DNA of 64,000 nt from Pararhizobium gei (lineage in GTDB: Bacteria; Pseudomonadota; Alphaproteobacteria; Rhizobiales; Rhizobiaceae), in the NCBI RefSeq assembly GCF_029223885.1, contig NZ_CP119409.1, positions 1,886,001-1,950,000 of the forward strand. Direction: 5' to 3'. The position numbers were made by a program, and so were the translations under genes. Each line of letters opens with the position of its first letter. Within the stretch, counting starts at the first letter, position 1. Shown here piece after piece: positions 23,754 to 32,593 of this stretch. The notes beneath the pieces were generated by a model. That model had not been told where the DNA came from. It worked only from the letters and a program-made list of their open reading frames with translations, and searched no databases.

Positions 23754-24010
23754 GGCGCTGCCATCGTCTGCACGAGCCAATTTTCGCTGACTCCATGATT
23801 GACGCGCTGTTCGCTCGTCTTACGCAACCGAGGTTCTCCATGATCGGCATGCATCTACACCACCCGCTGTCTGGCATTTCCGGCGTCATCGACGCTGAGT
23901 CCGTTCAACCCGACGCCATCGCTCTCGTCCGGATCAATGACCATTGGTTCGAGGCGCGGGAGCTGGTGAAGGCCCCAACCGCAGCAACCGAACGCGCAAC
24001 GAAAACCTAA
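23612..24010 (+). CDS. Phage hypothetical protein, start uncertain
   Basis: 132 codons if begun at the ATG at 23612; the last 55 residues (HPLSGISGVIDAESVQPDAI, then NDHWFEARELV) look clearly protein-like, and translation may begin as late as 23796 or 23840. The middle part (SEGYLRPDKGRLYP) resembles small phage DNA-binding proteins located before terminase genes, which would make the upstream ORF its displaced 5' part. Function unknown. Confidence 0.45.
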   Translation: MPRLGTSLQPSEGYLRPDKGRLYPDRRQRWSAAATLYGLWWTSTETIGRCHRLHEPIFADSMIDALFARLTQPRFSMIGMHLHHPLSGISGVIDAESVQPDAIALVRINDHWFEARELVKAPTAATERATKT

Positions 24011-24023
24011 TAGGAGTTTCAGC

Positions 24024-24275
24024 ATGTCGAATAACATGAGCTTCACCCGTGGCCCGTGGCAGCCAACGAAACACACGGCCATAGTCCCGAACAACTCGAC
24101 CAACCTGCCGACCGTGCCGAAAGCAATCTATTGCCAGGCTGCCGGCAACATCGTCGTCCGCGACAAGTCGGGCACCGACCTGACCTATGCCATGACCACC
24201 GGGCAGGTGCTTCACGTCCGCGCCGTCCGCGTTTTGGCAACTGGAACGACCGGCACCTATTACGCTTGGAACTGA
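24024..24275 (+). CDS. Small phage structural-type protein
   Basis: 83 residues, beta-rich (IYCQAAGNIVVRDKSGTDLT; VRAVRVLATGTTGTYYAWN). Proteins of this type commonly stand just before HNH and terminase genes in HK97-like alphaproteobacterial phages and are suspected minor structural or decoration proteins. A TAGGAG Shine-Dalgarno precedes the ATG. Role inferred from position only. Confidence 0.6.
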   Translation: MSNNMSFTRGPWQPTKHTAIVPNNSTNLPTVPKAIYCQAAGNIVVRDKSGTDLTYAMTTGQVLHVRAVRVLATGTTGTYYAWN

Positions 24276-24613
24276 GAAAGCGGCATCGTCCGGAATATCG
24301 GGCGCTCTACAAGCTTCCCCAGTGGGAGCCTCTTCGGCAGATCGTCTTCCTTCGCGACAACTACACATGCCAGTGGCCGGGATGCGGTCGCCTCCTGATC
24401 GGCAAGCGCAACGAGCCGAATAGCCCAGTCGCTCACCACAGGCAGGATCACAAGGGCGATCTGGCCCTGTTCCTCGATCCACTCAACGTCATGGCGGTTT
24501 GCAAGGAGTGCCACGACACGGGCGCGCAGCGGGCCGCGCACCGTGGCTACGTCTCCGGCCATGGTGAAGACGGCAGGCCGCTTGATCCCGACCATCCTTG
24601 GAACCGCAGGTGA
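24266..24613 (+). CDS. HNH endonuclease
   Basis: About 115 residues from a TTG start that overlaps the previous gene; no ATG is available upstream of the domain (a CTG at 24272 is the alternative). The HNH signature is complete: two CxxC/CxxxxC-type metal pairs (CQWPGCG, CKECHD), the HH of PVAHHRQDHKGD, the Asn of PLNVM and the final His. In HK97 and relatives an HNH protein next to terminase is needed for cos cleavage during packaging, and the location here matches. Confidence 0.85.
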   Translation: MELRKRHRPEYRALYKLPQWEPLRQIVFLRDNYTCQWPGCGRLLIGKRNEPNSPVAHHRQDHKGDLALFLDPLNVMAVCKECHDTGAQRAAHRGYVSGHGEDGRPLDPDHPWNRR

Positions 24614-24616
24614 CAC

Positions 24617-24811
24617 ATGGAAGAACTCGCAATCGCTTACTGGAAGAGCTTGAAGGACCAGCCCAAGGCCCAGCTGTACGCCAAGGCCATCGCGGCCAAG
24701 GTCAAGGGCGATGATCCGGGCATCGAACATCACGAACTGATGAACGCCATCGATAGCGGCGCATCGTTCGCCAGGGCGCAAGGGATCAAGCCCGGGAAGG
24801 TGAAAGTCTGA
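24617..24811 (+). CDS. Small phage protein, unknown
   Basis: 64 residues, lysine- and alanine-rich (QPKAQLYAKAIAAKVKGDDP). No domain is recognised. Its stop overlaps the next ATG by one base, in the compact block between HNH and terminase. Confidence 0.6.
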   Translation: MEELAIAYWKSLKDQPKAQLYAKAIAAKVKGDDPGIEHHELMNAIDSGASFARAQGIKPGKVKV

Positions 24812-25050
24812 TGGCAAAACTCACACCTAAGACATCGAAGCTCGTATTCCGCCAGAACCAGAGCGGGCGCATCCGGGTATATCACGATGGCGTGCTGGTG
24901 GCCGGCGTCACGGATGTAACGATCAATCAGGGCCAGTACGGCGACAGGGCAAGGGCGACCATCGAACTTGCAGGTGTAGGCTTCCGTCTCGAGCAGGTGG
25001 AAGAGGAAGCCATCTTAGGTGAGAACATCATGGATTGTGAAAACCCATGA
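24811..25050 (+). CDS. Small phage protein, unknown
   Basis: 79 residues with regular beta-strand pattern (GRIRVYHDGVLVAGVTDVTI, ARATIELAGVGFRLE). Unknown function; it overlaps the next gene by 4 bases. Confidence 0.6.
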   Translation: MAKLTPKTSKLVFRQNQSGRIRVYHDGVLVAGVTDVTINQGQYGDRARATIELAGVGFRLEQVEEEAILGENIMDCENP

Positions 25051-25280
25051 CGCGAGATGCGGGCGAGATCGCGATCGACGGCAACGAATTGCTGAGAACC
25101 TTACGCATCGGCGTCAAGATGCCTCGCATGTTCGGTCCTCGTATGACTTTTGCAACATGGCTGTTAACGTTAGCGGGATGGGTGAGTGGCACCAACGTCG
25201 TGGTTGAGGTGGACGATGAAAGCGAGGGTGAGAAGCCAGTGCGCTTTCCTCCACCGGATTGGGATTGTCGCCTCAACTGA
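25047..25280 (+). CDS. Small phage protein, unknown
   Basis: 77 residues. A central hydrophobic segment (MTFATWLLTLAGWVSGTNVV) may be a membrane helix, followed by an acidic stretch. Overlaps the preceding gene by 4 bases. No family recognised. Confidence 0.5.
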   Translation: MTRDAGEIAIDGNELLRTLRIGVKMPRMFGPRMTFATWLLTLAGWVSGTNVVVEVDDESEGEKPVRFPPPDWDCRLN

Positions 25281-25380
25281 GGCCCCACCCCCCTCGATTT
25301 TAAGACCCCACCCCCTTTTCCCCGCACCCGCGTCCCCCCAACATTTGCACTGAAACCTGAATTGAAACCGGGGTACGGGA
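25281..25380. other. C-rich gap before terminase, candidate cos region
   Basis: One hundred bases between coupled genes, with strand-asymmetric poly-C tracts (CCCCACCCCCC twice, and CCCCCC near 25336) around a short TCGATTTTAAG segment. Gaps in this otherwise overlapping operon are rare. The position, between HNH and the small terminase subunit, is where cos sites of HK97-type phages lie. No experiment or homology supports it here. Confidence 0.35.
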
Positions 25381-25791
25381 ATGAGCAGCTCCATCACCAT
25401 CAGACAGCCGCGCTATAGGGCCATATTCAGCGATGACGAGCAGCGGGCGGAACTGGCCGTCGTCCTATGGCAGGAAACTGTCGCCGCTCTGAAGGATGCT
25501 GGGGCGGTTTCCATGGCGAACCTCTCGAAAGCTGACCGGTATGTGCGGGCTCGGGTCGAGTATGAGAGCATCTATCCGCAGGCTGCCGCCGAAGGGCCGG
25601 TAAAGGTCGGGCCGAATGGCGGTGACGTTTTCAACTTCGCATGGTCGGCCTGCGAGAAGCTGAACGACCGCCTTTTGAAGCTCGAAGAATCCATGTTCGG
25701 CAAGTCTACGGCACAGCCATCGAAAAAGCCGGAAGCCGGGAGCGCGCCGAGTGACGAATTCCTTGGACCCGACAACGGCCTACGCCAGTAA
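25381..25791 (+). CDS. terS: Phage terminase small subunit, P27 family
   Basis: 136 residues, predominantly helical (ELAVVLWQETVAALKDAG, NLSKADRYVRARVEYESIYP, FNFAWSACEKLNDRLLKLE), matching the P27 small terminase family in length and pattern. It recognises the packaging site on phage DNA. It overlaps the large subunit gene by about 40 bases. Confidence 0.8.
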   Translation: MSSSITIRQPRYRAIFSDDEQRAELAVVLWQETVAALKDAGAVSMANLSKADRYVRARVEYESIYPQAAAEGPVKVGPNGGDVFNFAWSACEKLNDRLLKLEESMFGKSTAQPSKKPEAGSAPSDEFLGPDNGLRQ

Positions 25792-27535
25792 GGTCGTCAA
25801 AGGGGAGATCATTGCAGGCCGGTATGTTCGGGCATCCTGCAAGCGGCATCTGAAAGACCTGAAAGAGGGCAGCAAGCGCGGACTGTACTTCGATGCCGAC
25901 GAGGCGGGGAGGGCGTTCCGTTTCTTCCCGGCTATGTTCACGGTTACGGCCGGCGCGAAGCAGGGGCAGCCTTTTCATCTGCTTGATTGGATGACCTTCG
26001 TCGTCGGAAGCCTGTTCGGGTGGCGCAACGAGGATCGGACGCGGCGGTTCCGGCAAGCTTGGATCGAGACCGGGAAAGGACAGGCCAAGTCGCCGTTGAT
26101 GGGGGCGATCGGGCTTTACATGACCGGATTTTGCGGCGTGCAGCGAGCGGAAGCCTATGCCATCGCAAACGACCGTGATCAGGCCAAAGTGCTGTTCTCG
26201 GATGCGGTCGCTCTCTGCCGGGCGGAGATACCGGGCAGAAACGGGGCGACCCTCGAAAGCCTGGGCAAGGTCATTATTCGCGGCGTCGGTGACAACGCGT
26301 GGAAGATAGAGCTTCCCGAAAGCCAATCGAAGTTTCTGCCGGTGGCATCGGGGGACAGTATTTCGGGACCGAAGCCGATCGCGGTTTTCGGTGACGAAAT
26401 CCACGAAATGAAAACGGACAAGGCAATCCAGCTTTGGAAGGCCGCGATCGACAAGATGGACGGCGATCCATTGATGATCCTGGGGACGAACACCCCGGCC
26501 GTTGACCAGGCCGTCGCCACGGACCTTTCGGAGTTTTTTCAGCGCGTTGCCGAAGGGCTGATCGAAGACGACAGCGCGTTTTCATACATTGCCCGTGTCG
26601 ATGAGACCGACGACCCGTTCAAGGACGAAAGCTGCTGGGTCAAGGCGCTGCCGGCGCTGGGGATAACGTACCCGATCGAGAACGTTCGGCGCCGGGTTGA
26701 GACCGCAAAGCATATGGCGTCCGAGCGTCTATCGACGGAACGCCTGTATTTCGGGATACCGGTCGGTTCTTCCGGCTTCTGGATGTCAGACGAGGACGCT
26801 TGGAGGGCATGTTTAGGGCCGGTAATCGAGGAAGATTACAGCGAATTTCCCTGTTTTCTTGCGCTGGATCTGTCCGAAAAGAACGATTTGACATCGCTTT
26901 CCGCATGCTGGCGCAGGCCTGACGACTTCCTCATCGCCAAGTCCTGGTACTGGACCACGAAAGGCGGTCTGGATCGGCGGGAAGCAGAAGACCGGACGCC
27001 TTATCGGGCCTACGCCAAAGACAAGCACATCACGATCTGCGACGGCGAGGTCATCGACTACACCTTCGTCGCCCAACAGGTGGCAATCCTGAAATCGCGG
27101 TTTCTGATCGACAGCCTGACGGTTGACCCTGCCTATGTGACGAAATTCATAGAGGCCTGTGACGAAGTCGGGCTGCATGTCTGGCGCTACAAGAAGCCGG
27201 ACCAGCCGCAAGGCTCTGGGCTGAAGATCGTCACCCATTCGCAGGGAACGAAGATCGCTTTTGAGGATCGTCAGCTTTGCATGCCACATTCGATCAGCCG
27301 CATGACGGATAAAATCCTGACGCGGAAGATGCTGATCGAGGAAAACAAGGTCACCGACATCTGTGCGGCGAACGTCATTCTGGACAGCGACGGCACGGGC
27401 AACAAGGCGTTCAACAAACGCCGGTCGCGCGGTCGCATCGACGGCATGGTGTCTATCGCGATGGCGGTTGGAGCGTCCAAGTCCGAAGCGAAGGGCAAGC
27501 GCAGCTATATGGAAACCGGGGTACTGATCGCATGA
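25751..27535 (+). CDS. terL: Phage terminase large subunit
   Basis: 594 residues from a GTG. The ATPase half has the Walker A-like WIETGKGQAKSPL and a downstream acidic Walker B region (IAVFGDEIHEMKTD). The C-terminal nuclease half has acidic residues in FLALDLSEKNDLTS, DSLTVDPAYVTKF and the final VILDSDGTGNKAFNKRRSRG. This is the HK97/P27-type large terminase that pumps DNA into proheads. The stop overlaps the portal ATG. Confidence 0.92.
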   Translation: MTNSLDPTTAYASKVVKGEIIAGRYVRASCKRHLKDLKEGSKRGLYFDADEAGRAFRFFPAMFTVTAGAKQGQPFHLLDWMTFVVGSLFGWRNEDRTRRFRQAWIETGKGQAKSPLMGAIGLYMTGFCGVQRAEAYAIANDRDQAKVLFSDAVALCRAEIPGRNGATLESLGKVIIRGVGDNAWKIELPESQSKFLPVASGDSISGPKPIAVFGDEIHEMKTDKAIQLWKAAIDKMDGDPLMILGTNTPAVDQAVATDLSEFFQRVAEGLIEDDSAFSYIARVDETDDPFKDESCWVKALPALGITYPIENVRRRVETAKHMASERLSTERLYFGIPVGSSGFWMSDEDAWRACLGPVIEEDYSEFPCFLALDLSEKNDLTSLSACWRRPDDFLIAKSWYWTTKGGLDRREAEDRTPYRAYAKDKHITICDGEVIDYTFVAQQVAILKSRFLIDSLTVDPAYVTKFIEACDEVGLHVWRYKKPDQPQGSGLKIVTHSQGTKIAFEDRQLCMPHSISRMTDKILTRKMLIEENKVTDICAANVILDSDGTGNKAFNKRRSRGRIDGMVSIAMAVGASKSEAKGKRSYMETGVLIA

Positions 27536-28710
27536 AATGGTGGCCCTCGTTTTCGAAGAAGGATTTCGACCTCAACGGCAATCGCTTCTATCAGGAGTAT
27601 ATTGTCGAGCGAGAAATCATCGCCTCGGAGAGGCATCTGAAGGTAACCGCAGCGCTTGCTGCTGGGTTGCGGATCGCTGAAGGCGTTGCAGCCATGCCGA
27701 TCATTACCGGCACGAAGAAGTACGACGACAATGGCCGGGCCATCAAGACACCGGTCATGTCCGGCGACCTGTTCGAACGGCTTTTGATTGACCCGAACGA
27801 CTACATGACCCCGGTCGAATTTGTCGAGGCGGTGACGCTTCATGCCGTATTCGAGGGTGTCGGCCGGGCCTACATCGATCGCGGATATAAGGGCAGGATC
27901 AAGCGCCTTGTGCCGCTGCTCAACGGTGAAGTGACGCCTTACAAGGACACCGAAACGGGCAAGGTGACCTATCGTGGCACCATTCCAGGCATTGGGAACG
28001 TCGATAATCTTACCCGGCGCGACCTGATCGAGGTGACGTCGCCGCGGTGGCAGGACACCGAAGGCCTCGACATCAGCTCTGAAATCCAGAAGGTCTTGAA
28101 GCTTGCCCTTTCGCTCGAGGGGCGGCAGATCGAAGACGGGTTGAAGAAAGCCATTCCCGGCTACATCACGACCGACCAACAGCTGTCACCCGATGCGGCG
28201 AAAATGGTCCTTGAAGCGATCAAGGACAAAATGCCCGGCACGCCGGTCTTCGACAGTGGCTCCAACTACAAGAGTGTCGTTCCCACTCAGGTGGAAATGC
28301 AGCTTCTGGAAACCCGCCGGTTCATCATCGAAGAGGTTGCACGGGCCTACGGCATCCACCCGATCTTTCTCGCGCATGACGCGGCTGGCCAATCGCTGAC
28401 CCGGATTGCGGATGCAATGGACTATCACAGCACGGTCACCCTCGGGCCATGGGTGAGGCGCTGGGAAAGCGCGCTGCAGTTCTCTTTGCTCAAGCCCACC
28501 GAATACGTCGATTTCGACGTGACGCAATACTACCGCGGCGACATCAAGACACAGGCCGAATACGGGGCGAAGGCGCTGGGCAACAACACAGCCTGGGAAA
28601 CGCAGAACGATGTCCGCGCCCGGATGGGCAAGAACCCGATCGATGGCGGCGACGAACTTCCGAAAAACGAGGCGAGCAATGGAAATCGAAACCAAATACT
28701 CCCGGCTTGA
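27532..28710 (+). CDS. HK97-type phage portal protein
   Basis: 392 residues, the normal length of the family. Recognisable features are the helical N-terminal stem (AALAAGLRIAEGVAAMPI), a central RLVPLLNGEVTP, and the C-terminal region RFIIEEVARAYGIHPIFLAH followed by ATYYRGD-like end. It forms the dodecameric ring at the capsid vertex through which DNA enters. It is coupled to terminase on one side and overlaps the protease gene by 32 bases. Confidence 0.92.
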   Translation: MKWWPSFSKKDFDLNGNRFYQEYIVEREIIASERHLKVTAALAAGLRIAEGVAAMPIITGTKKYDDNGRAIKTPVMSGDLFERLLIDPNDYMTPVEFVEAVTLHAVFEGVGRAYIDRGYKGRIKRLVPLLNGEVTPYKDTETGKVTYRGTIPGIGNVDNLTRRDLIEVTSPRWQDTEGLDISSEIQKVLKLALSLEGRQIEDGLKKAIPGYITTDQQLSPDAAKMVLEAIKDKMPGTPVFDSGSNYKSVVPTQVEMQLLETRRFIIEEVARAYGIHPIFLAHDAAGQSLTRIADAMDYHSTVTLGPWVRRWESALQFSLLKPTEYVDFDVTQYYRGDIKTQAEYGAKALGNNTAWETQNDVRARMGKNPIDGGDELPKNEASNGNRNQILPA

Positions 28711-29329
28711 GGCCGACGCCGTCGCGGATGACGGCACGATTTCGGGATACGCCTCGCGGTTCGGTGAAAAGGACATGGGCGGCGATATCGTCCTTCCCGG
28801 TGCCTACACGAAAAGCCTTGCCGACCGCCACCCGCTGATGCTGTGGAGCCACGATCTTCATCAGCCGATCGGCAAGTGGACGAAGGTTGCCGAAGACGCC
28901 ACAGGGCTCCGGGTAGAGGGCAAATTGATGCTCACCTCCGGCAAGGGCAGGGAGGTCTACGATCTGCTCAAGATGGGCGCCATTAACGGCATGTCCATCG
29001 GTTACAAGGCGATCCGGACAGGCAGGGAGGGCGCTGCCCGCCTTCTCAAAGAGGTCGCGCTATTCGAGATTTCAATCACGCCGCTGCCGCTTCTGGCATC
29101 GGCCACCATCGACGCCGTGAAGGGGTTCGATGATGCATATCTTGCCGCGAAGTCAGGAGATTACGCGGCTCTGAAACGTGCGGTGGAAGGTGCCTTGCGA
29201 GACGCGGGCTTCCCGGCATGGATGGCGAAAGCGCAAGCAGCGCTCGCGCCACAAGCTCTGGGCGATGGATCGCGTGACGCGTCCGCATCGGAGATCGCCA
29301 AGCTGATCAAGAACAGCTTCGGCATCTGA
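28679..29329 (+). CDS. HK97-type prohead protease
   Basis: 216 residues of the U35/HK97 gp4 class. The segment GYASRFGEKDMGGDIVLPGA opens the domain, LMLWSHDLHQPIGKW carries the catalytic His, and NGMSIGYKA the nucleophile Ser; LFEISITPLPLL is the usual end of the fold. It should mature the major capsid protein encoded next. The start overlaps the portal gene. Confidence 0.9.
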   Translation: MEIETKYSRLEADAVADDGTISGYASRFGEKDMGGDIVLPGAYTKSLADRHPLMLWSHDLHQPIGKWTKVAEDATGLRVEGKLMLTSGKGREVYDLLKMGAINGMSIGYKAIRTGREGAARLLKEVALFEISITPLPLLASATIDAVKGFDDAYLAAKSGDYAALKRAVEGALRDAGFPAWMAKAQAALAPQALGDGSRDASASEIAKLIKNSFGI

Positions 29330-29357
29330 AAACCTTCCATCGACACAGGAGATTATG

Positions 29358-30527
29358 ATGGACCTCGAAATCAAGGAGGCGGTCGAAGCCGTCTCGAAGG
29401 ATATCACTGCGCAGATCAAGGCGGTGACCGTCGAACAGAATTCGCTGGCCGAAAAGCTCGTCCTTCTCGAAGAAAAGAAGGCTGCCGGCGAAGATGTCAC
29501 CGACATCAAGGGCAAGATCGAAGACAGCCGCAAGGAACTGACGGACCTGGGTGAGATCGTCACCGAGCTGACCAAGAAAATGGCTGCTCGCGGCCGCGAA
29601 GAAAAGTCTGTTGGCCGCATCATTGCCGAACAGAAGGACTTTGCCGCCAAGATCATGTCGAACGAGAAGATGGAAGTGAAGGACATCACGTCCGCTTCCT
29701 TCGGCACCGTTACGCTTCCGGCCGGCGTTCGTCGTCAGGATCGTGGGTTGATTGCCCCGGTCAATCAGACGCTCTTCCTGCGCGATGTCATCCCGGGCGG
29801 CACGACATCGGCTGCGGTCATCGAATACTTGCAGGAGACCGGCTACACCAACAACGCCGCGACCGTCGCGCCCGGCGCGCAGAAGCCACAGTCGGAACTC
29901 ACCTTCGCGGCCAAGTCCAAGCCGATGGTGAAGATGGCCCACTTCTTCCGCGTCAACGAGGAAACCCTCGATGACGTTGACGGCATGGAAGCCTACATCA
30001 ACCAGCGCGGCATGTACGGCCTTCTGTTGAAGGAAGAAGCTGAAGTCCTCTCCGGTACCGGCGCAGCAAACCGCGTCGATGGCCTCTTCGCCAACTCCAC
30101 GGCCTACAACAATGCAATAGTGCCGGGCGTCACGCCTGAAAATGCAATGGATGACATTCGTGTCGCCATTGCTCAGGTCTCTCAGGCCGATCTGATGGCA
30201 AGCGCCGTCATCATGAACCACCTCGACGCTGCGGCGCTCGATCTGGCGAAGGATGCCGACGGTCGCTACCTGCACCCGGCTTTCGCTGGCAACACCGCCT
30301 GGGGCCTGCCTGTGGTTCGCACCAAGGGCCTCGCGCAGGGCAAGTTCATCGTCGGCGGCTTCGTCGGCAATACGCTTCTCTGGCACCGCAAGGGCATTGA
30401 ACTCCGCCGTTCCACCGAAGACCGGGACAACTTCATCACCAACAAAGTCACCATTTTGCTGGAAGAACGTCTGCAGCTCGAAACGCTGCGCCCGGAAGGC
30501 ATCGTCTACGGCGATCTGACGGTTTAA
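29358..30527 (+). CDS. HK97-type major capsid protein
   Basis: 389 residues. The first 100 are a coiled-coil delta domain (LAEKLVLLEEKKAAGEDVTD) that acts as scaffold and is removed by the protease. The rest is the HK97 fold: a GTVTLPAGVRRQDRG spade region, then VIEYLQETGYTNNAATV, EETLDDVDGMEAYINQRGMY, LLSGTGAANRVDGLF-like P-domain and the C-terminal DRDNFITNKVTILLEERL. AGGAG is 6 bases before the chosen ATG. Confidence 0.93.
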   Translation: MDLEIKEAVEAVSKDITAQIKAVTVEQNSLAEKLVLLEEKKAAGEDVTDIKGKIEDSRKELTDLGEIVTELTKKMAARGREEKSVGRIIAEQKDFAAKIMSNEKMEVKDITSASFGTVTLPAGVRRQDRGLIAPVNQTLFLRDVIPGGTTSAAVIEYLQETGYTNNAATVAPGAQKPQSELTFAAKSKPMVKMAHFFRVNEETLDDVDGMEAYINQRGMYGLLLKEEAEVLSGTGAANRVDGLFANSTAYNNAIVPGVTPENAMDDIRVAIAQVSQADLMASAVIMNHLDAAALDLAKDADGRYLHPAFAGNTAWGLPVVRTKGLAQGKFIVGGFVGNTLLWHRKGIELRRSTEDRDNFITNKVTILLEERLQLETLRPEGIVYGDLTV

Positions 30528-30544
30528 AACCTCGCGAGGGCAGG

Positions 30545-31066
30545 ATGAAGATTGAACAGTCAGGCGAGCCGGTTGGAGAAGTCCTCTCGCTTGCCCTCGC
30601 AAAACAACACTGCAACGTTCGGCATTCGGAACAGGATGATCTGGTCAGGCAGTACGTCGCGGCGGCGGTCGAATGGGTCGAAGGCGCTTGCCAGACGGTG
30701 TTTCTCGAAACCGAGTTCACCGCGACCGGACGAGATTTCGTCCTCGACTTCAAGGGGTATCCGAACCCGAAAATCCAGTCGATTTCCTATGTAGATGCGC
30801 TTGGTGTGCCTGGCGCTATCAGTGATTTCGAAATCAGGGACGAGGCTTTGCATGTCGAAAACCAGCCCGAGGTTTCGAGCGTTTCCGTGGTTTTCAAGGC
30901 CGGACTGGGCGCGGGTAATGTCCCGTCGAAACTGGTTCAGGCTTCGTTGATGCTCATCGCCAGCTTCTATCTACAGCGCGCCGACATGACCAAAGACCCC
31001 GCCAGCAGCGTGCCGATGGGCGTCAAGGCCATGGTCGCCCACCACCGGAGCTTTGCATTCGCATGA
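30545..31066 (+). CDS. Head-tail connector protein (gp6-like)
   Basis: 173 residues. EVLSLALAKQHCNVRHSEQD and LVRQYVAAAVEWVEGACQTV match the HK97 gp6-like connector family, in which helices form a ring below the portal. It follows the capsid gene, as in HK97, and overlaps the next gene by 4 bases. Confidence 0.85.
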   Translation: MKIEQSGEPVGEVLSLALAKQHCNVRHSEQDDLVRQYVAAAVEWVEGACQTVFLETEFTATGRDFVLDFKGYPNPKIQSISYVDALGVPGAISDFEIRDEALHVENQPEVSSVSVVFKAGLGAGNVPSKLVQASLMLIASFYLQRADMTKDPASSVPMGVKAMVAHHRSFAFA

Positions 31067-31440
31067 TCGACGCCGGGCAGATGATCTATTCAGTGGCGTT
31101 TGACCGGCCCCAGATGCAGGACGACGGGCATTCCGGAGTGATCGAAGGATGGTCACCGGATGACCAGGCCGTGAAGGAATACGCCGCTTTCCGCTTTCTT
31201 CGAGGGGGTGAAACCGTCATGGCCGCGCGGCTGTCCGGCCGGCAGCCGATCGTCGTCACCGTCTACGACAATGCGCAGACGCGCCAGATCGATGAGACCT
31301 GGCGGATGCGCAATGCCCGGAACGGCGGCTTTGACGGGGATGGAAACTGGACCGGAACCGAGTTCAATATCAGGGCCATCGTCCCAACCGATGATCAGCA
31401 GTTTCTTGAGATAACCGTTGAAGGGGGCGTTGCCGTATGA
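31063..31440 (+). CDS. Head closure / head-tail adaptor protein
   Basis: 125 residues, beta-rich, with the pattern DAGQMIYSVAFDRP and FRFLRGGETVMAARLSGRQP typical of SPP1 gp16 / head-tail adaptor proteins. It is likely the stopper that closes the filled head. Overlaps both neighbours by 4 bases. Confidence 0.82.
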   Translation: MIDAGQMIYSVAFDRPQMQDDGHSGVIEGWSPDDQAVKEYAAFRFLRGGETVMAARLSGRQPIVVTVYDNAQTRQIDETWRMRNARNGGFDGDGNWTGTEFNIRAIVPTDDQQFLEITVEGGVAV

Positions 31441-31847
31441 GCGTTTCTCTCGCGCTCCATGACTTCGTCGGCGTGCTTCTCAAGGGTAGCGCGAAGGTGA
31501 CCTCCATCGTCGGGCAGGCGATCTATGACGGCGTTCCAAAAACAGCACCGAAAAAATACATTTCGTTCGGACCTTCCGACAGCATTCGCGCCGACGCGGA
31601 TTGCATACCGGGGCGAGTGGAAACGCTTCAGATTGATTGCTGGGTGGAAGATCAGGGAAAGCTCTGGCCCTGCAAGCGTCTGGTCGATGCGGTGATTGAC
31701 GCTGTCCACGAGAAAGAGGGCAACCTGTCCGTTGGCGCATTGGTTTCGCTGGGGGTAACGCTCACACAGACATTCATCGACCGCGACGGCATCACGGCCC
31801 ACGGTGTCGTGCAGGTCACCGCCGAACTGGAAGATCCTCGCCCCTGA
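31437..31847 (+). CDS. Tail completion protein (DUF3168 type)
   Basis: 136 residues. LHDFVGVLLKGSAKVTSIVG, AIYDGVPKTAPKKYISFGPS and the C-terminal FIDRDGITAHGVVQVTAELE match the DUF3168 tail terminator/completion family. The position after head closure fits. Confidence 0.82.
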   Translation: MSVSLALHDFVGVLLKGSAKVTSIVGQAIYDGVPKTAPKKYISFGPSDSIRADADCIPGRVETLQIDCWVEDQGKLWPCKRLVDAVIDAVHEKEGNLSVGALVSLGVTLTQTFIDRDGITAHGVVQVTAELEDPRP

Positions 31848-31858
31848 AAGGAATGGTC

Positions 31859-32056
31859 ATGGCGCATGTCCGCTTTACCGGTGATTTCGATTATCGACCG
31901 ACAAAAAACACCGTTATTGGCTATCTGGAAGGCATGGCATTGAATGTGCGGCGCGAATGCGCAGAGCAGGCAATTGCGGCTGGAAAGGCCGTCGAGACCA
32001 AGCCGAAGGGCAGGGCCTCCACCTCTGCCGACAGCGATACGCCGCCGATCGAATGA
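31859..32056 (+). CDS. Small phage protein, unknown
   Basis: 65 residues (MAHVRFTGDFDYRPTKN), basic in the second half and ending in a Ser/Asp-rich tail. It stands between the tail completion and gp10-like genes and overlaps the latter by 4 bases. Similar proteins in rhizobial phages are unassigned. Confidence 0.6.
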   Translation: MAHVRFTGDFDYRPTKNTVIGYLEGMALNVRRECAEQAIAAGKAVETKPKGRASTSADSDTPPIE

Positions 32057-32517
32057 CCAAGCTCCTTAATCTGGCGCGTCTCGACCGAAAGCTCAAGCGA
32101 CTGCCAGAAGCTGCAAAGCAGCGGATCCGGCCGGCCATGGAACGCGCCGCCGCCGAGATCGTCGCGATGATGAAAAGTCTCGTGAGGGTCGATGATGGTG
32201 ACCTGAAGGACAGCATCGGCTGGACATGGGGCAAGGCTCCGAGGGGGTCCATGGTCATCGCCACCGTTCGGGCCAGTCTGGGCGGGGATATGACGCTGAC
32301 GATCTATGCCGGCAACTCGGACGCCTACTATGCCCGATGGGTTGAGTTCGGAACAAAGCCCCACATCAACCAGGGCTTGTTCCCTGGCACGAAACATCCG
32401 GGAACTGAAGCCAAGCCGTTTTTCTACGTGAGCTACCGCGCTAACCGGAAGGGCGCCAAGGCTCAAATCCGTCAAGCAGTCCGCCAGTCGGCACGACAGG
32501 TCGCGTCAGGCGGCTGA
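32053..32517 (+). CDS. HK97 gp10-like tail-component protein
   Basis: 154 residues with an N-terminal helix pair (LDRKLKRLPEAAKQRIRPAM), the conserved YYARWVEFGTKPH motif and KPFFYVSYRANRKGAKAQI, as in the HK97 gp10 family. It takes part in head-tail joining or tail completion. The next gene is separated by 76 bases containing a short hairpin (CCCGCAG/CTGCGGG) and an AAGGAG site. Confidence 0.85.
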   Translation: MTKLLNLARLDRKLKRLPEAAKQRIRPAMERAAAEIVAMMKSLVRVDDGDLKDSIGWTWGKAPRGSMVIATVRASLGGDMTLTIYAGNSDAYYARWVEFGTKPHINQGLFPGTKHPGTEAKPFFYVSYRANRKGAKAQIRQAVRQSARQVASGG

Positions 32518-32593
32518 AACCCAGCCTAAACCGCATCCACCAAACCCCGCAGACCTGCGGGCGATTTTCGCTGCCATCAAAGGAGATACCACT

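Noticed and set aside
23388..23780. Leftward 130-codon frame
   Set aside because: It spans an intrinsic terminator and the ribosome site of rightward genes; no Shine-Dalgarno at its start.
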